A stretch of DNA of 64,000 bases, from NCBI GenBank assembly GCA_036961205.1, contig JBALVI010000001.1, positions 1,302,001-1,366,000 on the forward strand, read 5' to 3'. Origin of the DNA: CALJFL01 sp036961205. Lineage in GTDB: Bacteria > Pseudomonadota > Gammaproteobacteria > Pseudomonadales > Halieaceae. Shown here one piece after another: positions 24,864 to 32,524 of this stretch. Below the pieces are notes generated by a model. That model was given only the letters and a program-made list of their open reading frames with translations. It was not told the DNA's origin and did not search any database. The first letter of the stretch is position 1. Each line of letters opens with the position of its first letter. The translations under genes and the position numbers were made by a program.

Positions 24864-25618
24864 TACATTGTCTCTCCACCGCTAATAGAAATGGCTTGCC
24901 CAGTAACCGAACGCGCTGCCTCGGAGCACAGCCATAAGACCGTGCTGGCAATCTCGTCGGGCTGGATCAGCCGTCCCTGCGGATTGGTGTTGGTAAATTG
25001 GGCCAGCGCTTGTTCCTCGCTGCGCCCGGTTTTTTCGACAATCTGAGCCACCGATCCCCGAATGATTTCGGTATCAGTATAGCCCGGACAGATCGCATTC
25101 ACGGTAATTCCGAGTTTGGCGGTCTCCAGAGCGAGGGCTCGGGTTAAACCCAGAACCCCGTGCTTGGCAGCGCAATAGGCGCTGACATAGGCATATCCTT
25201 TGAGAGCCGCTGTACTGGCGATATTGATAATACGGCCGCTCTGCTGTTCGCGCATGCTATCAATGACCTGCGAGGTACAGTTGAAAACACCGTTGAGATT
25301 GGTGTTGAGTACCGCCTGCCACTGGCTTGAATCGAGTTTGTGAAAAGGTGCGGTGGGTGCCATACCGGCGCAGTTAACCAGCACTTCAATGGGACCGAAT
25401 GTCGCGCTCGCCTCGGCAAAGGCGCGGGCTACATCAGCTTCCAGCGCCACGTCACAACTGATTGCCTGACTGGGCGTGCCATGAATTTGTGCCGCCGTGT
25501 CCTCGAGGGGCTGCATACGTCTGCCCAGTAAGCTCACACTGTAGCCAGCCTGCGCCAGATGGGTGGCGATTAGTGCGCCGATCCCACTGCCGGCACCGGT
25601 GACCAGGGCATGACTCAC
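24863..25618 (-). CDS. Short-chain dehydrogenase (3-hydroxyacyl-CoA dehydrogenase-type)
   Basis: A 251-residue classical SDR. Motifs are TGAGSGIG at 7-14, NCAGMAP near 86-92, active-site IASTAALKGYAYVSAYCAAKH with Ser, Tyr and Lys intact, and a C-terminal TGQAISISGGETM. It most likely oxidises the beta-hydroxyacyl-CoA produced by the hydratases in this operon. It overlaps the monooxygenase/reductase gene by four bases and the hydratase gene by one, so the operon from 27942 to 20882 is tightly coupled throughout. Confidence 0.9.
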   Translation of the reverse strand: MSHALVTGAGSGIGALIATHLAQAGYSVSLLGRRMQPLEDTAAQIHGTPSQAISCDVALEADVARAFAEASATFGPIEVLVNCAGMAPTAPFHKLDSSQWQAVLNTNLNGVFNCTSQVIDSMREQQSGRIINIASTAALKGYAYVSAYCAAKHGVLGLTRALALETAKLGITVNAICPGYTDTEIIRGSVAQIVEKTGRSEEQALAQFTNTNPQGRLIQPDEIASTVLWLCSEAARSVTGQAISISGGETM

Positions 25619-27942
25619 TTTGCCGCAGCCATTTCCGCCGCCCGTTGCAAGTTAATGTGTAACTGACGGTGGCCCATAAAGTACTGCTTTTGTTCAGCAA
25701 CACCTTGCCCCAGATGGCCCAACTCAGCTGAAGCCCGCAGAGTCCAGTTGGAGTCTGCCAGATGAGGCCGTGCCAGGCAGACCAGATCTGCCCGTCCTGC
25801 AGCGATGATGCTGTTGACGTGATCTGCTTCGTAAATGTTGCCGACTGCCATGGTGGCGATACGGCCTTCATTGCGGATTCTGTCAGACAGCGGTGTTTGG
25901 AACATACGACCGGGCTGAGGAGAGGCCTGGTGAGAAGTCTGACCACTGGACACATCGATGATATCGGCACCTGCGTCAGAAAAGGCCTTCGCGATGGCTA
26001 CCGCATCTTCTGCAGTATTGCCGTCTTCACCCATCCAGTCGACGGCCGAGATGCGCACCGACATGGGCTTATCTTGTGGCCAGACAGCACGCATTGCAGC
26101 GAACACTTCCAGAGGATAGCGCAGGCGATTTTCCAGACTGCCGCCGTATTCATCATTGCGCTTGTTGAGTACCGGGGTGATAAACGCGGATATCAGGTAG
26201 CCGTGGCCTGCGTGGAGCTCAGCCATATCGAAACCGGCGTTATCCGCACGCTTGGTCGCAGCGACGAATTGATCCCGTACCTCATCCATTTGCTCGCGGC
26301 TAATCTCGCCAGGGACCTGCATGTGTGCATCAAAAGGAACAGCGCTGGGCGATACCAGAGGCCAATCCTCACCTGCCGGTAAGGGCTCATCGAGAATTGC
26401 CGGATCCCAGTTCCAGGGTTCCTTGGTGGCGCCCTTGGGGCCGGCGTGAGCCAGCTGTATAGCAAACTTGGCTTGCGTGTGGCCGTGGACAAAATCGACA
26501 ATGCGCTTCCAGCTGGCTTCCTGCTCGTCGTTCCAAATGCCGGTGCATCCCGGGGTGATACGCGCATCGGCTGATATGTCAGTCATCTCGGTATACACCA
26601 GACCGGCACCACCTTTGGCCATCTGACCGTAGTGCACCAGGTGCCAATCATCGGGCATGCCGTCGGTGGCGCTGTACATTGACATGGGTGAAACCACGAC
26701 CCGGTTGATCAATGACATGTCGCGCAATTGATAGGGTAGAAACATGGGTGGAACAGCCTCGTCGAAGTCATCGCCCAATACTTTTTTCGCCAGATGCTTT
26801 TCCATGCCTTCCAGCCAGGGCGCGTCGCGCAGGCGCAGGTTCTCGTGACTAACACGCTGACTGCGGGTAAGCATTGAGTAGTTAAACTGTTTGAGATCAA
26901 AGGCGCTGACGTAGCGGGGGACATCCTCAAACCAGATCATGGCGTTGCGGGCGGCGCTTTGCAGGCGCAGGGCGTCGACTTCTCGCTCTTTCTGATAGGC
27001 CTGGAGTGCTGTGGCGATGGTGGGGTCTGCGTCAAGATGATTGGCCAGGGAAATCGCATCCTCCAATCCCAACTTGGTGCCTGAGCCAATAGAGAAGTGT
27101 GCGGTGTGTGCAGCATCTCCAATCAGCACTACGCGATCATCTTTTACCCAGTTGCGGCACAGAACATGGGGGAAGCTAATCCACGCAGAGCCGCGGATGT
27201 GGGCTGAATTGGTCATCAGCGTGTTGCCGTCCAGATATTTTTCGAAGATTTTACGACAGGTTTCGGCACTCTCCTCGTGGCTCATATGGTCAAAGCCAAT
27301 AGCTTCGTACACATCTGGATTACACTCAATGATAAAGGTCGATGTGTCGTTATCGAATTGATAGCAATGCGCCCAGATCCAGCCGTGCTCGGTTTCCTCG
27401 AAGATAAAGGTAAAGGCGTCGTGGAAGGTCTGCTTGGTTCCCAGCCAGACGAACTTGTTGGGCCGAAGATCGATACTGCAGTCGAAGGTTTCCAGATCAG
27501 AGTTGCGGACGCACGAGTTGAGGCCGTCTGCGGCCACGACTACATCGGCATCGGCGAACGTGGTGTCAATATCGGAGATGTCGAATTGGTGTTCAAAAAT
27601 CAGGTTCACCCCCACTTCCCGACAGCGTTGGTGTAATAGCTGCAACATGCGCTTGCGGCCCAGACCGATAAAGCCGTGACCATCAGAGCGTTCCAGTTCG
27701 CCGTTGACGAAACAGTCGATCATGTCCCAATGGATAAACTCCTTGGCCATGGCCTCACCGCTTACGGGGTCATTGGCAATCAGGTTTTCCAGCGTTTGGT
27801 CAGAAAACACCACGCCCCAGCCGAAAGTGTCGTCGGGTTTATTGCGCTCGTAAACCGAGACATCGTGGTTGGCATCCTTCAATTTCATGGATATGGCCAG
27901 GTATAAACCGGCGGGGCCACCGCCAAGACAGACTATTTTCAT
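25615..27942 (-). CDS. 2-aminobenzoyl-CoA/salicylyl-CoA-type flavin monooxygenase-OYE fusion
   Basis: A 775-residue natural fusion. Residues 1-~370 form an aromatic hydroxylase FAD domain: GGGPAGLYLA (8-17), a DG motif in VVAADGLNS, and the GD motif LIGDAAHTAHFSIGSGTKL (~273-291). Residues ~395-775 form an Old Yellow Enzyme barrel: NRVVVSPMSMYSATDG, LHAGHGYLISAFITP, YGGSLENR, and LARPHLAD. This architecture is that of 2-aminobenzoyl-CoA monooxygenase/reductase of Azoarcus, which hydroxylates and then reduces the ring to a non-aromatic oxo-cyclohexene thioester, and of salicylyl-CoA 5-hydroxylase. Given the indole-like genes co-regulated with it, 2-aminobenzoyl-CoA is the likelier substrate. 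It is the promoter-proximal gene of the minus-strand unit, divergent from marR. Confidence 0.88.
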   Translation of the reverse strand: MKIVCLGGGPAGLYLAISMKLKDANHDVSVYERNKPDDTFGWGVVFSDQTLENLIANDPVSGEAMAKEFIHWDMIDCFVNGELERSDGHGFIGLGRKRMLQLLHQRCREVGVNLIFEHQFDISDIDTTFADADVVVAADGLNSCVRNSDLETFDCSIDLRPNKFVWLGTKQTFHDAFTFIFEETEHGWIWAHCYQFDNDTSTFIIECNPDVYEAIGFDHMSHEESAETCRKIFEKYLDGNTLMTNSAHIRGSAWISFPHVLCRNWVKDDRVVLIGDAAHTAHFSIGSGTKLGLEDAISLANHLDADPTIATALQAYQKEREVDALRLQSAARNAMIWFEDVPRYVSAFDLKQFNYSMLTRSQRVSHENLRLRDAPWLEGMEKHLAKKVLGDDFDEAVPPMFLPYQLRDMSLINRVVVSPMSMYSATDGMPDDWHLVHYGQMAKGGAGLVYTEMTDISADARITPGCTGIWNDEQEASWKRIVDFVHGHTQAKFAIQLAHAGPKGATKEPWNWDPAILDEPLPAGEDWPLVSPSAVPFDAHMQVPGEISREQMDEVRDQFVAATKRADNAGFDMAELHAGHGYLISAFITPVLNKRNDEYGGSLENRLRYPLEVFAAMRAVWPQDKPMSVRISAVDWMGEDGNTAEDAVAIAKAFSDAGADIIDVSSGQTSHQASPQPGRMFQTPLSDRIRNEGRIATMAVGNIYEADHVNSIIAAGRADLVCLARPHLADSNWTLRASAELGHLGQGVAEQKQYFMGHRQLHINLQRAAEMAAAK

Positions 27943-28000
27943 TTAGATCTCCGTTATGCGGGCATCGGGCAAAATCGGGTTCGCCATGCCACAAGCAATA

Positions 28001-28015
28001 GTTTAAGCTTAAAGC
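28001..28015. promoter_or_regulatory. Palindromic operator B (MarR-type)
   Basis: GTTTAAGCTTAAAGC contains the perfect 12-base palindrome TTTAAGCTTAAA at 28002-28013, the centre of the motif seen at 28579-28598. It lies just downstream of the minus-strand TATAAT (28022-28027), around the expected transcription start of the monooxygenase/reductase operon, where a bound repressor would block initiation. Confidence 0.68.
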
Positions 28016-28021
28016 GAGCGC

Positions 28022-28027
28022 ATTATA
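28022..28027 (-). promoter_or_regulatory. -10 element for the monooxygenase/reductase operon
   Basis: Reads TATAAT on the minus strand, about 80 bases before the start codon at 27942. It lies between operators B (28002-28013) and C (28036-28051), a clear repressor arrangement. No good -35 hexamer is present at 17 bases; operator C occupies that position. Confidence 0.55.
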
Positions 28028-28035
28028 GCGCAAAC

Positions 28036-28051
28036 ATTTTAAATATAAAAT
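28036..28051. promoter_or_regulatory. Palindromic operator C (MarR-type)
   Basis: ATTTTAAATATAAAAT is an imperfect palindrome (arms ATTTTAA / ATAAAAT, one mismatch) matching the core of the operators at 15141 and 28581. It ends 17 bases before the marR start codon and covers the -35 region of the divergent operon, so it could mediate both autoregulation and repression of the catabolic genes. Confidence 0.65.
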
Positions 28052-28068
28052 ATCTTTGAAGGCCGACT

Positions 28069-28560
28069 ATGGCAAGTAATACTAAGAGTGTTGCGTTAGA
28101 TCATGAAACCCGGTTGCACGAGGACGATCACCACTCGCTGAAGCTTTGGTTGCGGCTGCTGACTTGTTCCAGCCTGATTGAGACTGAGTTGCGCGGTGCG
28201 CTGCGAGAGAACTTCAATACCACGCTCCCGCGTTTTGATTTTCTTGCACAGTTGGAGAGGGTGCCTGACGGCTTAACGATGGGGGCCTTATCTCAGCGGA
28301 TGATGGTATCCGGGGGTAATGTCTCCGGCATCGCCACTCAATTGGTAAAAGAGGGCCTGGTAGATCGGAGTCCTGTACCTGATAACCGGCGGACATTTAT
28401 CGTCAAGCTCACGCCCAAAGGGAAGCGTACCTTCCGGAAAATGGCGGAAGAGCATGAGGGGTGGGTCATCGGTATGTTGGGGCATCTTGAACTCGATGAG
28501 GTCGAACAGTTGATGACCCTACTGGCGAGAGTCAAGCAGGGTGCTCTTGCCGAAGATTGA
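28069..28560 (+). CDS. MarR-family transcriptional regulator of the indole/aminobenzoyl-CoA-type cluster
   Basis: A 163-residue winged-helix dimeric regulator. The DNA-binding region is GLTMGALSQRMMVSGGNVSG followed by IATQLVKEGLVDRSPVPDNR and RTFIVKLTPKGKRTF (wing), residues ~66-122. The start ATG 28069 has GAAGG about eight bases upstream. MarR proteins commonly repress their neighbours and release DNA on binding an aromatic or CoA-thioester ligand; known auxin-degradation loci (iac, iad) are also controlled by MarR members. Four matching palindromes at the cluster's promoters (15138, 28001, 28036, 28579) are its probable binding sites. The inducer is unknown. Confidence 0.92.
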   Translation: MASNTKSVALDHETRLHEDDHHSLKLWLRLLTCSSLIETELRGALRENFNTTLPRFDFLAQLERVPDGLTMGALSQRMMVSGGNVSGIATQLVKEGLVDRSPVPDNRRTFIVKLTPKGKRTFRKMAEEHEGWVIGMLGHLELDEVEQLMTLLARVKQGALAED

Positions 28561-28567
28561 TAGTACC

Positions 28568-28596
28568 TTGCCAGAACTACATTTTAAGCTTAAAAT
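28568..28596 (+). promoter_or_regulatory. Sigma-70-like promoter for the second OYE gene
   Basis: TTGCCA at 28568-28573 and TAAAAT at 28591-28596 are separated by 17 bases, each matching the consensus at five of six positions. The -10 lies inside operator D (28579-28598), so the OYE gene has its own repressible promoter although it follows marR on the same strand. Confidence 0.55.
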
Positions 28597-28598
28597 GT
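28579..28598. promoter_or_regulatory. Palindromic operator D (MarR-type, best copy)
   Basis: ACATTTTAAGCTTAAAATGT is a perfect 20-base palindrome, 27 bases before the OYE start codon. It is the most symmetric of the four related sites and defines the motif core ATTTTAAGCTTAAAAT. Confidence 0.78.
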
Positions 28599-28625
28599 TT
28601 TCCTTGTTAAGAGGAAACAATAACC

Positions 28626-30080
28626 ATGTGGAAACCCGCAGAGCGTATCAAGTACACCGCTGTTGAAGATGAGTGGCCCAGCGCCAGCGAGGCACTTGCC
28701 AGCAAACTGTTCAGTCCCCTTGAAGTAGGCCCTATGACCCTGTCCCAGCGTACCTGGGTGCCTGCCATGGTGCCCTGGCGTTCCAATGAGGAGGGGGAAG
28801 TCACCGAAGACGTACTGCAGTGGTACCGGCGGTTTGCAGAAGGCAAGCCGGGCGTGATAGTGGTCGAGGCCACCGGCGTCAGAAATATCGCCAGTGGCCC
28901 GCTATTGCGTATTGGCGATGATCGTTACATTCCGGGCTTGAAGAAACTGGCTGACGTGGTGCGTGAAGCCAGCGGCGGCGAGACCCGCTTGCTCATCCAG
29001 ATTATTGATTTTCTCAACATCCGCAGACGCCCGGATCCAAAAAAGTTTCTACAGCGATTTCTACCGATTACCGTGCAACACAGGGAGGCCCTGGGCCTGC
29101 CAGACGCCGATGAGCAGCAGGTGCGAGATGCCATGCAGGCGCTGTCGGCAGAAGAGCAAGAGAATGTATTGACCACCAAGGAATGGGAAGACATGCAGTT
29201 GGGCTACCGCGAGCGAGTCACCGATGTGCAGATACCCGCTATCGCCGAGTTGCCGCAAACCCTTCCGGGCTTGTTTTCCCGTGCCGCATCTCGCGCCGAG
29301 CAAGCCGGCTTCGACGGGGTAGAGCTGCACTACGCCCACGCCTACACCATGGCCTCTTTCCTGTCGGCCACCAATACCCGCGAAGATGGCTACGGTGGTG
29401 CTCGGGAAAATCGTGTCAGGTTGCCGCTAGAGGTTTATCAGGCGGTTCGTGACGCCACAGGGCCCAACTTTGCCGTAGGCTGTCGTTTTCTTAGTGATGA
29501 GATTATTGCTCAGGGCAACAATGTTGACGATGCTTGTTTCTTTGGCCGAGCTTTTGCGGAAGCAGGCATGGATTTTTTGTCTCTTTCCAGGGGCGGCAAG
29601 TTTGACGATGCGAAGCAGCCAAAAGTGGGCTGGGCGGCGTACCCCTACACCGGTCAAAGCGGCTACGAGTGCATGCCGGGCTATATCTCCGATGAGCAGG
29701 GCCCTTTTGGCCGCAATATAGAACCCGCCGCTGCGATTCGTGAAAGCTTACGCAGCCACGGTTTGGCAACACCGATCGTGATGGCTGGCGGAATCTACGG
29801 TTTTGCCAGAGCGGAAGAAGTTCTACAGGCCGACCAGGCAGATATTATTGGCCTCGCGAGGCAAGCCCTCGCTGACCCCGATTGGTTTGAGAAGGTTAAA
29901 ACGGGGTATGGACCAGAGGTAATAATCTGTCGCTACAGCAATTATTGCGAGGGCCTGGATCAGAAGCACAAGCAGGTCACTTGCGAATTGTGGGATCGAA
30001 CCGACCTGGATGAACCCGGTATCGCTAAAACCATTGATGGCAAGCGGCGGATGATTGCACCCAGTTGGAAGCCGGGATAA
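28626..30080 (+). CDS. Old Yellow Enzyme-family oxidoreductase in the MarR regulon
   Basis: A 484-residue FMN barrel enzyme, longer than typical OYEs (~360-420). It has an N-terminal extension (WKPAERIKYTAVEDEWPSAS) and a ~60-residue insertion around residues 130-195. Family motifs are GPMTLSQRTWVPAM, VELHYAHAYTMASFLS (HxxH substrate pair), REDGYGGARENRVRLP, and IIGLARQALADPDW. Near the C-terminus is CRYSNYCEGLDQKHKQVTC, with cysteines that resemble the Fe-S region of dienoyl-CoA-reductase-type OYEs, but too few are present to call a 4Fe-4S site. The likely job is reduction of a ring double bond or enone in the dearomatised intermediate. Expressed from its own operator-controlled promoter. 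Confidence 0.87.
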   Translation: MWKPAERIKYTAVEDEWPSASEALASKLFSPLEVGPMTLSQRTWVPAMVPWRSNEEGEVTEDVLQWYRRFAEGKPGVIVVEATGVRNIASGPLLRIGDDRYIPGLKKLADVVREASGGETRLLIQIIDFLNIRRRPDPKKFLQRFLPITVQHREALGLPDADEQQVRDAMQALSAEEQENVLTTKEWEDMQLGYRERVTDVQIPAIAELPQTLPGLFSRAASRAEQAGFDGVELHYAHAYTMASFLSATNTREDGYGGARENRVRLPLEVYQAVRDATGPNFAVGCRFLSDEIIAQGNNVDDACFFGRAFAEAGMDFLSLSRGGKFDDAKQPKVGWAAYPYTGQSGYECMPGYISDEQGPFGRNIEPAAAIRESLRSHGLATPIVMAGGIYGFARAEEVLQADQADIIGLARQALADPDWFEKVKTGYGPEVIICRYSNYCEGLDQKHKQVTCELWDRTDLDEPGIAKTIDGKRRMIAPSWKPG

Positions 30081-30134
30081 ACGAATCTGGTAGACGAGAT
30101 TCCATGGGGCCATGGCCGTTCGGCTTGGGTTGCC

Positions 30135-30209
30135 GGGCTCGGAGGAGAATAACCTTTTCAGTCGCTCCACGATATTCGCTTGGTGAAAAGGTTATTCTCC
30201 TCCGAGCCC
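30135..30209. repeat. Large perfect hairpin 1, 26-base arms, 23-base loop
   Basis: Arms 30135-30160 and 30184-30209 are exact reverse complements; they begin GGGCTCGGAGGAGAATAACC. The 23-base loop (30161-30183, starting GTCGCTCCACG and ending TTCGCTTGG) is the exact reverse complement of the loop in hairpin 2 at 30333-30355, while the arms of the two hairpins are unrelated. The downstream side is not T-rich, so it is not a standard intrinsic terminator. Confidence 0.85.
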
Positions 30210-30312
30210 TATCATCGTAGTGCTTCGGGTAGACGGGTTGATTCCAGACATTCGTTTTTCAAAATCTCTAACGAATATTGCGGTTTGGCAAGATACTACT
30301 AACCGAGGACGT

Positions 30313-30375
30313 GGGCGGGACAGTGTTTCTCACCAAGCGAATATCGTGGAGCGACTGAGAAACACTGTCCCGCCC
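30313..30375. repeat. Large perfect hairpin 2, 20-base arms, same loop inverted
   Basis: Arms 30313-30332 (GGGCGGGACAGTGTTTCTCA) and 30356-30375 are exact reverse complements. The 23-base loop 30333-30355 begins CCAAGCGAATATCG and equals the loop of hairpin 1 on the other strand. Both loops are flanked by CA on the left and TG on the right, so a 27-base core is shared between two otherwise different stems. Confidence 0.85.
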
Positions 30376-30400
30376 GCGGCCGCTAGACTGCAACAGTCCC

Positions 30401-30421
30401 ATAGGCCATAGGCCATAGGCC
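30401..30421. repeat. Short tandem repeat (ATAGGCC)x3
   Basis: Three adjacent copies of the 7-mer ATAGGCC followed by a decayed ATTGG. It may be a slippage-prone tract; no function is apparent. Confidence 0.6.
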
Positions 30422-30469
30422 ATTGGAGAGCGGCGTCATCGAATTTTGCTACCGGAATCCGTAGTTTTA

Positions 30470-31639
30470 CTATTCAGCCTGCTTGATAGCCTGATAGTGG
30501 TTTATCAACGGTATTAATATCAACAAGTAGGACAGCGCAAATAACGAAATACCTGCAATGATCACCGCATCGTAATTGCCATCACCGAGTATCGTTGCAG
30601 CAAAGGCCGGCCCTACCGCCAGGCCCAGCATTTGCGCCGCCACCGCATAAACCACGACTCTGCCATGACGATCGAAGCTGGCCATAGCGCCCAGCAAAAA
30701 CGGATGGGTTAGATTCCAGAAGAAATTGTAAACACCCACAGTGACCGCATAGACCATCGCGGTGAATTGCCCGAACAGTGCAAACAACACTACCGCGCCA
30801 CCGATTATACTGAATGCCAATGGCCAGGCGCGACCGAAACGTCGGCCCGCCATGGCTGCAAGAAATGCGCCTGCTATGCCCAGGAACTGTGAAATCATCA
30901 GACCGTTGGCCACGCCTTGCTCGCTCACGCCGCCGTTAAGTCCAATTAGAAACAGATAGGCCCAGATAACGCCCTGGGCGAAGAAGTAGGTGAACATGGC
31001 GAAGATCGCCAGCACCCGAAAAGGCGTTGTCAGGTCAACGGCGTCTTCTTCAATTTGCAGGTGCTCTGCTCCGGAGTCGGGGACTTTTGACAGAAATAGC
31101 CAGCCGGTGGCGCCGAACACTGCGAAAAATATCAGGATACCTTTCATTCCTATGACCGCCAGGGCGACGGGAAATACCCACAGCCCGAGCGCTCCGTAGG
31201 TGAGCACACCCATAATGAGGTAGCCAAAATTGCGATCTGCTTGGCGGGTCAGGCCGATAATCGTAAAGGTGAGCGACACCAGGCCGCCTGCGCCCAAGCC
31301 GGTGATAAAGCGAAAGCTGGCGAAGGCCACGGTGTCGTCGGTTAGGGTAGAGGCGAGGTTGCCCAAGACAAACAATGCAATGGAAATACGAAATATTCGT
31401 TGCCAGCTGTAGCTGTGTCCGCCCAGTGCCAGGACTACGGTGGTTAGCGCCAGGCCCCAGATTTCAACGGAGGCGATGTAGCCGGCCTGTTGCTCATTAA
31501 AGCCGTAGAACTCGACCAGACCCTGAACGAAGCCTGGTTGCACGATAAATACAGCCGCGCCGATCACGCTCAGGTATATGGCGGCGAAAAGAGAGGCGCT
31601 GCTGTTTACATCGACTTCGTCATTGCCAGGCTGGGACAT
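30470..31639 (-). CDS. MFS transporter
   Basis: A 389-residue protein with about twelve membrane helices, starting ATG 31639 (MSQPGNDEVDVNSSASLF then the first helix). The helix 2-3 loop carries a GGHSYSWQRIFRISIA segment in the position of the MFS A-motif, which is weakly conserved, and the middle loop is short (SKVPDSGAEHLQIEEDAVDL). The substrate is not evident. The gene is divergent from the LuxR-type regulator at 31710 with 70 bases between start codons, which suggests direct control. It could import the substrate of the SDR/PLP-enzyme/kinase genes downstream. Confidence 0.82.
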   Translation of the reverse strand: MSQPGNDEVDVNSSASLFAAIYLSVIGAAVFIVQPGFVQGLVEFYGFNEQQAGYIASVEIWGLALTTVVLALGGHSYSWQRIFRISIALFVLGNLASTLTDDTVAFASFRFITGLGAGGLVSLTFTIIGLTRQADRNFGYLIMGVLTYGALGLWVFPVALAVIGMKGILIFFAVFGATGWLFLSKVPDSGAEHLQIEEDAVDLTTPFRVLAIFAMFTYFFAQGVIWAYLFLIGLNGGVSEQGVANGLMISQFLGIAGAFLAAMAGRRFGRAWPLAFSIIGGAVVLFALFGQFTAMVYAVTVGVYNFFWNLTHPFLLGAMASFDRHGRVVVYAVAAQMLGLAVGPAFAATILGDGNYDAVIIAGISLFALSYLLILIPLINHYQAIKQAE

Positions 31640-31709
31640 GGGCTGTTCCTGCTATTGTTATTCGAGTTAGTATGCGACAGCACTCACCGAGAAACCATCC
31701 GCCTAAAGT

Positions 31710-32420
31710 ATGACCGCTGCCGAGCTGACAGAAAACTATCCCAATCGCTTTCAGCGCGAGAGCCTCGATCTTATTCATGGTCTATTGCCTCTGACTTATT
31801 CAGGCTTTTACCTTGTGGGTGCGGATATGCGTCATCGTGGTGTGGTATTGAGAAATCTCGATCCGGAGATAGAACGAGACTACGCGACTAAATATGGAGA
31901 CATTGATCCGCTCAATCCGGCGCTCTTTGCCCACACGGATGTCAGGGTGGCCTGTATTGACGAGCAGGTGAGCGAAACTGAATTGCTTGCCTCAGATTAC
32001 TACCTGAAGTTTATGAAGCCTGCCAAGCACCGTCATGTGGCCGATATGTTTTTTCGTCACGGCAGCGATATTATTGCCGTATTAACGATGCTTCGAGATG
32101 AATCTGCGGGTCCGTTTAGTGATCAGGAGTTGATGCTGCTGCGTCAGCTGCAACCCTTCCTGGAGTACACGCTGAACGCGGTGTATATGCCCAAGCGGTA
32201 TCGGCAACGCGAAACGGTGCAGCAGCGTTACAAGCTTACCGATCGCGAGTTGGACGTGCTTGAACTCATCGTAGCCGGTGCCAGTAACAAAGTGATCGCG
32301 AGAGAGCTGGATCTTGGGTTGGCTACGGTTAAAACGCATGTTCAGCATATTTTTCAGAAGGTTGAAGTGCCCTCGCGCACCGCACTCAGTGCTCAGATAC
32401 TCGGTGAGCTAGTCAGCTAA
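31710..32420 (+). CDS. LuxR-type helix-turn-helix transcriptional regulator
   Basis: A 236-residue regulator with an N-terminal sensing domain (~1-165) of unclear type and a C-terminal LuxR HTH. The HTH begins YKLTDRELDVLELIVAGASN (~173-192) and continues KVIARELDLGLATVKTHVQH and IFQKVEVPSRTALSAQIL. The N-terminal domain lacks an obvious receiver Asp pattern and does not clearly match the autoinducer-binding domain, so it probably senses a small metabolite. Its divergent position relative to the MFS gene and lead position before the SDR/PLP-enzyme/kinase genes make it the likely regulator of this block. Confidence 0.85.
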   Translation: MTAAELTENYPNRFQRESLDLIHGLLPLTYSGFYLVGADMRHRGVVLRNLDPEIERDYATKYGDIDPLNPALFAHTDVRVACIDEQVSETELLASDYYLKFMKPAKHRHVADMFFRHGSDIIAVLTMLRDESAGPFSDQELMLLRQLQPFLEYTLNAVYMPKRYRQRETVQQRYKLTDRELDVLELIVAGASNKVIARELDLGLATVKTHVQHIFQKVEVPSRTALSAQILGELVS

Positions 32421-32524
32421 TCCCGACTTGGGAATCGCGGCTGGCCTCATCCTTTTGCCTGATAGTTTATTCCCTGCGCTATGAACTATGCTTTCCTCAA
32501 GAGATAACACTGAGGTAATGAGCA

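Larger units (their letters stand above)
30081..30469. other. Gene-free stretch with three hairpins and a small tandem repeat
   Basis: No supported gene lies between the OYE and MFS genes, whose 3' ends face each other. The 389 bases contain a 26-base-arm hairpin (30135-30209), a 7-base-arm hairpin (ATTCGTT/AACGAAT, 30250-30276), a 20-base-arm hairpin (30313-30375), and three copies of ATAGGCC (30401-30421). The hairpins may end transcription of both converging genes but lack T-tracts. Confidence 0.6.

Noticed and set aside
30135..30375. The two hairpins as ordinary rho-independent terminators or integron attC sites
   Set aside because: Neither hairpin has a T-tract. attC sites have a conserved stem structure with extrahelical bases and variable loops; here the loop is conserved and the stems differ, and no integron integrase or cassette array is present.
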